This document shows positions 60,886-64,000 of a stretch of 64,000 nucleotides of DNA, in pieces. Position numbers and translations under genes: made by a program. Source of the stretch: Fulvimonas sp. R45 (GTDB lineage Bacteria; Pseudomonadota; Gammaproteobacteria; Xanthomonadales; Rhodanobacteraceae); the NCBI RefSeq assembly GCF_030504985.1, contig NZ_JASERU010000011.1:55257-119256 (forward strand), given 5' to 3'. Position 1 is the stretch's first letter, and each line of letters starts with the position of its first letter. Below the pieces are notes generated by a model, which had not been told where the DNA came from, ran no database searches, and worked only from the letters and a program-made list of their open reading frames with translations.

Positions 60886-61719
60886 ATGACGATGCCCATT
60901 TCCACGCCCCCGAACGAGGCCCGCCGCGGCAGCCTGGCCTGCGTGGGCCTGGGCATGACCCTGGGCTCCCACCTCACGCCGCTGGCGCGCAGCCATATCG
61001 AACAGGCGGACGTGGTGTTCGCCGGGCTTTCCGACGCCATCGTGGAAGTGTGGCTGGGCCGCATGCACCCGGACGTGCGCAGCCTCCAGCCCTACTACGC
61101 GGAGGGCAAGTCGCGGCTGAAGACCTACCGCCAGTGGGTCGGGCTGATGATGGCCGAGGTGCGCGCCGGCAAGCGCGTCTGCGGGGTGTTCTACGGCCAC
61201 CCGGGCATCTTCGCCTGGTCGCCGCACAAGGCCATCGAGGCCGCCCGGGCGGAAGGCTTCCAGGCGCACATGGAACCGGGCATCTCCGCCGAGGACTGCC
61301 TCTACGCCGACCTGGGCATCGATCCCGGCCGCTATGGCTGCCAGCATTTCGAGGCCAGCCAGCTGCTGTTCTACCGGCGGCGCATCGAGAACACCGGCTA
61401 CCTGGTGCTGTGGCAGGTGGGGCTGGTGGGCGACCGCTCGCTGGGGCGCTTCCGGACCGGGCCGGCCTACCGGCAGGTGCTGGTGGACCTGCTCGCCGAG
61501 GACTACCCGCTGGACCACGAGGTCCTCATCTACCGGGGCGCCACCTTGCCGATCCAGCCGCCGCGCATCCGGCGCATCGCCCTGCGCGACCTGCCGCAAG
61601 TGGCGCTGACCGCCGAGGAAACGGTGGTGCTGCCGCCAGCCGAGCCCATGCGGCTGAACCAGGCCATCCTGGACCGGTTGGACGCGTTGGACCGGCTGGA
61701 GGCACATGCCAAAATGTGA
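60886..61719 (+). CDS. Borosin-type peptide alpha-N-methyltransferase (split, SonM-like)
   Basis: This is a SAM-dependent enzyme of the tetrapyrrole-methylase fold that, in the borosin family, methylates backbone amides of a precursor peptide. It has 277 residues, counted from ATG 60886 (ATG 60892 is possible). It shows GSLACVGLGMTLGSHLTPLA, the YGHPGIFAWSPHKAI SAM-site loop and GISAEDCLYADLGIDPG, a pattern I recall from SonM of Shewanella. Tyr71, Arg77 and Tyr81 (YAEGKSRLKTY) have the same 6- and 4-residue spacing as the catalytic Tyr66-Arg72-Tyr76 of OphMA. No core peptide is fused; the enzyme stops after the catalytic domain. The separate precursor gene follows. A corrin or porphyrin methylase is much less likely. 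Confidence 0.88.
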   Translation: MTMPISTPPNEARRGSLACVGLGMTLGSHLTPLARSHIEQADVVFAGLSDAIVEVWLGRMHPDVRSLQPYYAEGKSRLKTYRQWVGLMMAEVRAGKRVCGVFYGHPGIFAWSPHKAIEAARAEGFQAHMEPGISAEDCLYADLGIDPGRYGCQHFEASQLLFYRRRIENTGYLVLWQVGLVGDRSLGRFRTGPAYRQVLVDLLAEDYPLDHEVLIYRGATLPIQPPRIRRIALRDLPQVALTAEETVVLPPAEPMRLNQAILDRLDALDRLEAHAKM

Positions 61720-61740
61720 ATCAGTCGACATAATGTGCCA
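61703..61740 (+). promoter_or_regulatory. Internal promoter with dyads ahead of the precursor gene
   Basis: ATGCCA (61706-61711) and CATAAT (61729-61734) are 17 nt apart at the very end of the methyltransferase gene. They are surrounded by CACAT-N6-ATGTG (61703-61718) and by a wider GGCACAT...ATGTGCC pair (61701-61707, 61733-61739), which look like operator halves. This would give the precursor its own transcript with a roughly 110 nt leader containing a hairpin CACCGG-TATGG-CCGGTG (61791-61807). Confidence 0.5.
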
Positions 61741-61850
61741 TTGGCAGTGCCTCTTTGGGGAAAGCAGTCCGCACTGGCTTGAATGACGGACACCGGTATG
61801 GCCGGTGCCCGGCAACGTTGCACGACCATCACGGGAACGGGGGAAAGACC

Positions 61851-62111
61851 ATGGCAGACACCATCGATCTGCTGGAAACCATCGGCAGTGACGCCACGCT
61901 GCGGCACGCTTCGGCTGGGGAACTGGGCGACATGCTGGAACGGGCGCAAGCCTCAGCGGCGCTCAAGGCGGCGGTGGCCTCCGGCGACAGCGCCATGCTG
62001 TCGACGGAGTTCGGGAACAAGGCAAATCAAGTGCCCGAGTCGGTGCAGAGCCCGGCACACGAAGAGGAAGAGGAAGAAGAAGAGGGCAACGAACCAGCCC
62101 CCGAAAAATAG
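61851..62111 (+). CDS. Probable split borosin precursor peptide with poly-Glu tail
   Basis: This small gene of 86 residues has the ATG at 61851 behind a GGGGGAAAG site. Residues about 4-50 are predicted helical (DLLETIGSDATLRHA, then AALKAAVASGDSAML) and follow the LGxDAxL...GDxxxL pattern of the SonA binding domain that docks on the methyltransferase. Residues 51-86 are disordered and would be the substrate region: hydrophilic, with Pro at 62, 68, 82 and 84, Val at 61 and 65, and eight Glu in a row (71-78). Its position straight after the methyltransferase is the main support. Which residues are methylated cannot be told, and the tail is unusually acidic for a borosin core. Confidence 0.78.
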   Translation: MADTIDLLETIGSDATLRHASAGELGDMLERAQASAALKAAVASGDSAMLSTEFGNKANQVPESVQSPAHEEEEEEEEGNEPAPEK

Positions 62112-62120
62112 ACGACGGAT

Positions 62121-63896
62121 ATGTCCGGCCCGCTGAGCCGTATCTGCATATGGCCTGTCGTGATGGCCATAGGGTGGTGCGCGCTAGTGCGGGCCCATGC
62201 CGCTCCGGTTCCCACCGAAGACCCGGCCCGGTTTTTGAGCCAGGCGGAGAGCCTGAGTACCGCAGACCATCCGCGATTCCTTCAAATGCTGAAGGAGATC
62301 CGGCGGGGGGCTTTGCCTTTGACCACAAGTGAGCAATGGCATCTGCGTTACCTCGAAGCCTGGGAGACCATGTATGAGGGGAACTACGCCAGATCGCAAT
62401 TCCAGCTTCGCGAGATCATCGACACGTCAGGCGATAAGACGCTGGCCATCAAGGCCTCGGCGCTGCTCTTGAGCAACCTGGCAGCCAGCCGGCGTTACGA
62501 AGAGGCCTACGCGCTGGCGAATCGCCTGACGATGGATTTGCCGCAGGTCAAGGACCCGCAAGCCCGGTTCATGCTGTTGATGAACCTGTCGCAGATGCTG
62601 GACTTCGCTGGTCAGGCCCGTCTCGCGATTCAGTATGCGCGCATGATGGAGAGTTCCATTCCTGCGGGAGAAACGCTTTGCCGTCCCTACTACCTGCAAG
62701 CCGCGGCATTGTTCAACGGCAAGCGACTCTCATCCAGCAGCCCGGAACTGCGGCGCGCTATCGACGTCTGCGAGACTGCCAAGCAGCCGATTTACGCCGA
62801 TGCCCTTTGGCTGGTGTTGGACAGCCTCTACCTGAGAGAGGGGCGACCTGAAAAGGCATTGGCCCTGCTTGATCAGGTTTCCCCCGATATCCGCATCAAC
62901 CGCTATTACCCGCATGTGTTGTCGGCGCAGGTAAAGCGCGCGCAGGCCTATGCGAAGCTGGGGCGCGACGGCGAAGCCAAACAGGCCGCCCTCGCCGCGG
63001 TGGCGATGGGTCACCCCGAGGACGTCAACGAACGATTGATGCAGGCCTACGAGGTGCTCTATCAGATCGAAAAGCGGCAAGGGCACGCCGCGGCGGCGTT
63101 GAACTACTACGAACACTACGCAGCCCAGGACAAGGGCTACCTCAACGACGTCAGCGCGCGGGCGCTGGCCTACGAGACGGCCCAGCAGCACCTGCTGGCG
63201 CAAAAGCTCGAGACGGAGAAGCTGAGCCGGCAGAACAAGATCCTGCGCCTGCAGCAGGCGCTGAACGCCAAGGCGGTGGAAACCGGCCGCCTGTACATCG
63301 TGTTGCTGCTGCTGGCGCTGGCGTCGGTGGTGTTCTGGCTGCTGCGGCTGAAGCGCTCGCAGCTGCGCTTCAAGAAGCTGTCCTGCCAGGACGGCCTCAC
63401 GGCGATCTGCAACCGCCAGTATTTCATGGGCGAGGCCGAGCGCGTGCTGCGCCTGCTGGAGAAGCGGCAGGGCGTGGCCTGCCTGATGTTCATCGACCTG
63501 GACCATTTCAAGCGCATCAACGACACCCACGGCCACGCCACCGGCGACGCGGTGCTGCGGCATGCCGTGGCGCTGTGCCGGCAGCAGCTGCGCCCGGCCG
63601 ACCTGTTCGGCCGCCTGGGCGGCGAGGAGTTCGGCATCCTGCTGGCCGATTGCCCGCGCGAGCGGGGGCGGACGGTGGCGAACCGCATCCGCGCGGCGAT
63701 CGACGCCTCGCCGCTGCAGAGCGAGGGCTTCGTCGTCGCGTATTCGGCCAGCGTGGGGCTGGCCTGCACCGACATCTTAGGCTACGGCCTGCAACGCCTG
63801 TGTCGGGAGGCCGACGCCGCGCTGTACCGGGCCAAGCGCGGCGGACGCAACCGCGTGGTCGCCGACGGCGGCGACGGCGCCCTGGCGGAAGCCTGA
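62121..63896 (+). CDS. TPR-GGDEF diguanylate cyclase, membrane anchored
   Basis: This is a predicted c-di-GMP synthase of 591 residues starting 9 nt after the precursor gene. A signal peptide (ICIWPVVMAIGWCALVRAHA) exports a helical TPR-like sensor (residues about 30-370); a membrane helix (LYIVLLLLALASVVFWLLRL) and coiled coil follow; the cytoplasmic GGDEF domain has CQDGLTAICNRQYF, FIDLDHFKRINDTHGHATGD and the active GGEEF. An RxxD inhibitory site (RPAD) lies five residues before GGEEF. The sensor half uses noticeably less GC-biased codons than the GGDEF half. The order of genes suggests it may sense the peptide or its product, but this is inference. Confidence 0.9.
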   Translation: MSGPLSRICIWPVVMAIGWCALVRAHAAPVPTEDPARFLSQAESLSTADHPRFLQMLKEIRRGALPLTTSEQWHLRYLEAWETMYEGNYARSQFQLREIIDTSGDKTLAIKASALLLSNLAASRRYEEAYALANRLTMDLPQVKDPQARFMLLMNLSQMLDFAGQARLAIQYARMMESSIPAGETLCRPYYLQAAALFNGKRLSSSSPELRRAIDVCETAKQPIYADALWLVLDSLYLREGRPEKALALLDQVSPDIRINRYYPHVLSAQVKRAQAYAKLGRDGEAKQAALAAVAMGHPEDVNERLMQAYEVLYQIEKRQGHAAAALNYYEHYAAQDKGYLNDVSARALAYETAQQHLLAQKLETEKLSRQNKILRLQQALNAKAVETGRLYIVLLLLALASVVFWLLRLKRSQLRFKKLSCQDGLTAICNRQYFMGEAERVLRLLEKRQGVACLMFIDLDHFKRINDTHGHATGDAVLRHAVALCRQQLRPADLFGRLGGEEFGILLADCPRERGRTVANRIRAAIDASPLQSEGFVVAYSASVGLACTDILGYGLQRLCREADAALYRAKRGGRNRVVADGGDGALAEA

Positions 63897-63908
63897 GAGC
63901 CTGAACAG

Positions 63909-64000
63909 ATGGTATGGACGCCTCCCCCTACGCTCCGACCGGAGCGAGCGGAGGAGTGGACCCTCCGGGCCAACGGCATCAAGGTGCTCAAGGCGTGGTA
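63909..64000 (+). CDS. Possible start of a further gene, cut by the window end
   Basis: An ATG at 63909 opens a frame that stays open to the last base (30 codons), with a protein-like composition (RPERAEEWTLRANGIKVLKAW). There is no ribosome site, and a CGCTCC-GACC-GGAGCG hairpin (63931-63946) lies inside it, so it may be a non-coding tail of the GGDEF gene instead. Confidence 0.25.
   Translation, partial: MVWTPPPTLRPERAEEWTLRANGIKVLKAW

Noticed and set aside
60886..61719. Alternative reading of the borosin enzyme as a cobalamin or sirohaem methyltransferase
   Set aside because: The Tyr-x5-Arg-x3-Tyr spacing, the adjacent precursor-like gene and the absence of any cobalamin or sirohaem genes nearby favour the borosin assignment.
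63782..63991. Minus-strand frame of 69 codons at the right edge
   Set aside because: It overlaps the end of the GGDEF gene on the opposite strand, has no ribosome site, and its composition is shadow-like.

Overview
This 64 kb window is very GC-rich chromosomal DNA with a strong G/C third-position bias. Its gene content points to a gammaproteobacterium of the Xanthomonadales, most likely the Rhodanobacteraceae (Rhodanobacter/Dyella/Luteibacter group). Supporting signs are algZ-algR-hemC, rsmG-parA-parB, several secreted S9 peptidases, a YtrA-type GntR/ABC operon, and a complete respiratory nitrate reductase cluster of the kind found in denitrifying Rhodanobacter. The genus is an inference. I see no rRNA, tRNA, prophage, intact insertion sequence or CRISPR array. 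The rsmG-parA-parB block suggests that oriC may not be far away.

Layout. 1-12.2 kb is one long rightward block for molybdenum and nitrate: the end of mobA, a small unknown gene, a molybdate/tungstate ABC transporter (modABC), then narK-narGHJI and a PpiC-type prolyl isomerase. The Mo supply genes sit directly upstream of the Mo enzyme they feed. 12.5-18.7 kb is leftward gltBD (glutamate synthase). 18.9-24 kb is an acetate module: a LuxR-type response regulator and acs on the minus strand, facing a porin and a SatP-type acetate transporter. 24.1-36.5 kb holds a radical SAM protein, a HipA-like YjjJ gene coupled to a HAD phosphatase, a secreted S9 peptidase, an M16 peptidase, and a GntR/CPBP/ABC operon with a palindromic operator across its start codon. 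36.6-45.2 kb is housekeeping (xthA, pirin, gntK, rsmG, parAB) plus a glycosyltransferase and a patatin-like protein. 45.4-55.7 kb holds an SLC13 transporter, a WYL regulator, a DUF481 outer-membrane protein, hemC with algR-algZ, and a hydrolase/GlxA-regulator pair. 56.2-60.8 kb carries two divergent secreted S9 peptidases.

The most interesting locus is 60.8-63.9 kb. It contains a stand-alone borosin-type alpha-N-methyltransferase, followed by a separate 86-residue gene that looks like its precursor peptide (a short helical domain, then a tail with eight consecutive Glu), followed 9 nt later by a membrane-anchored TPR-GGDEF protein. I interpret this as a split borosin RiPP system. In such systems a discrete methyltransferase modifies the peptide backbone of a discrete substrate, unlike the fused fungal enzymes. 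The linked diguanylate cyclase and the polyglutamate tail are unusual features of this one.

Repeats. Two inverted copies of a roughly 240-280 bp MITE-like element lie 43 kb apart (12.2 and 55.8 kb). Two families of short G/C hairpin (REP-like) elements fill several other intergenic gaps.
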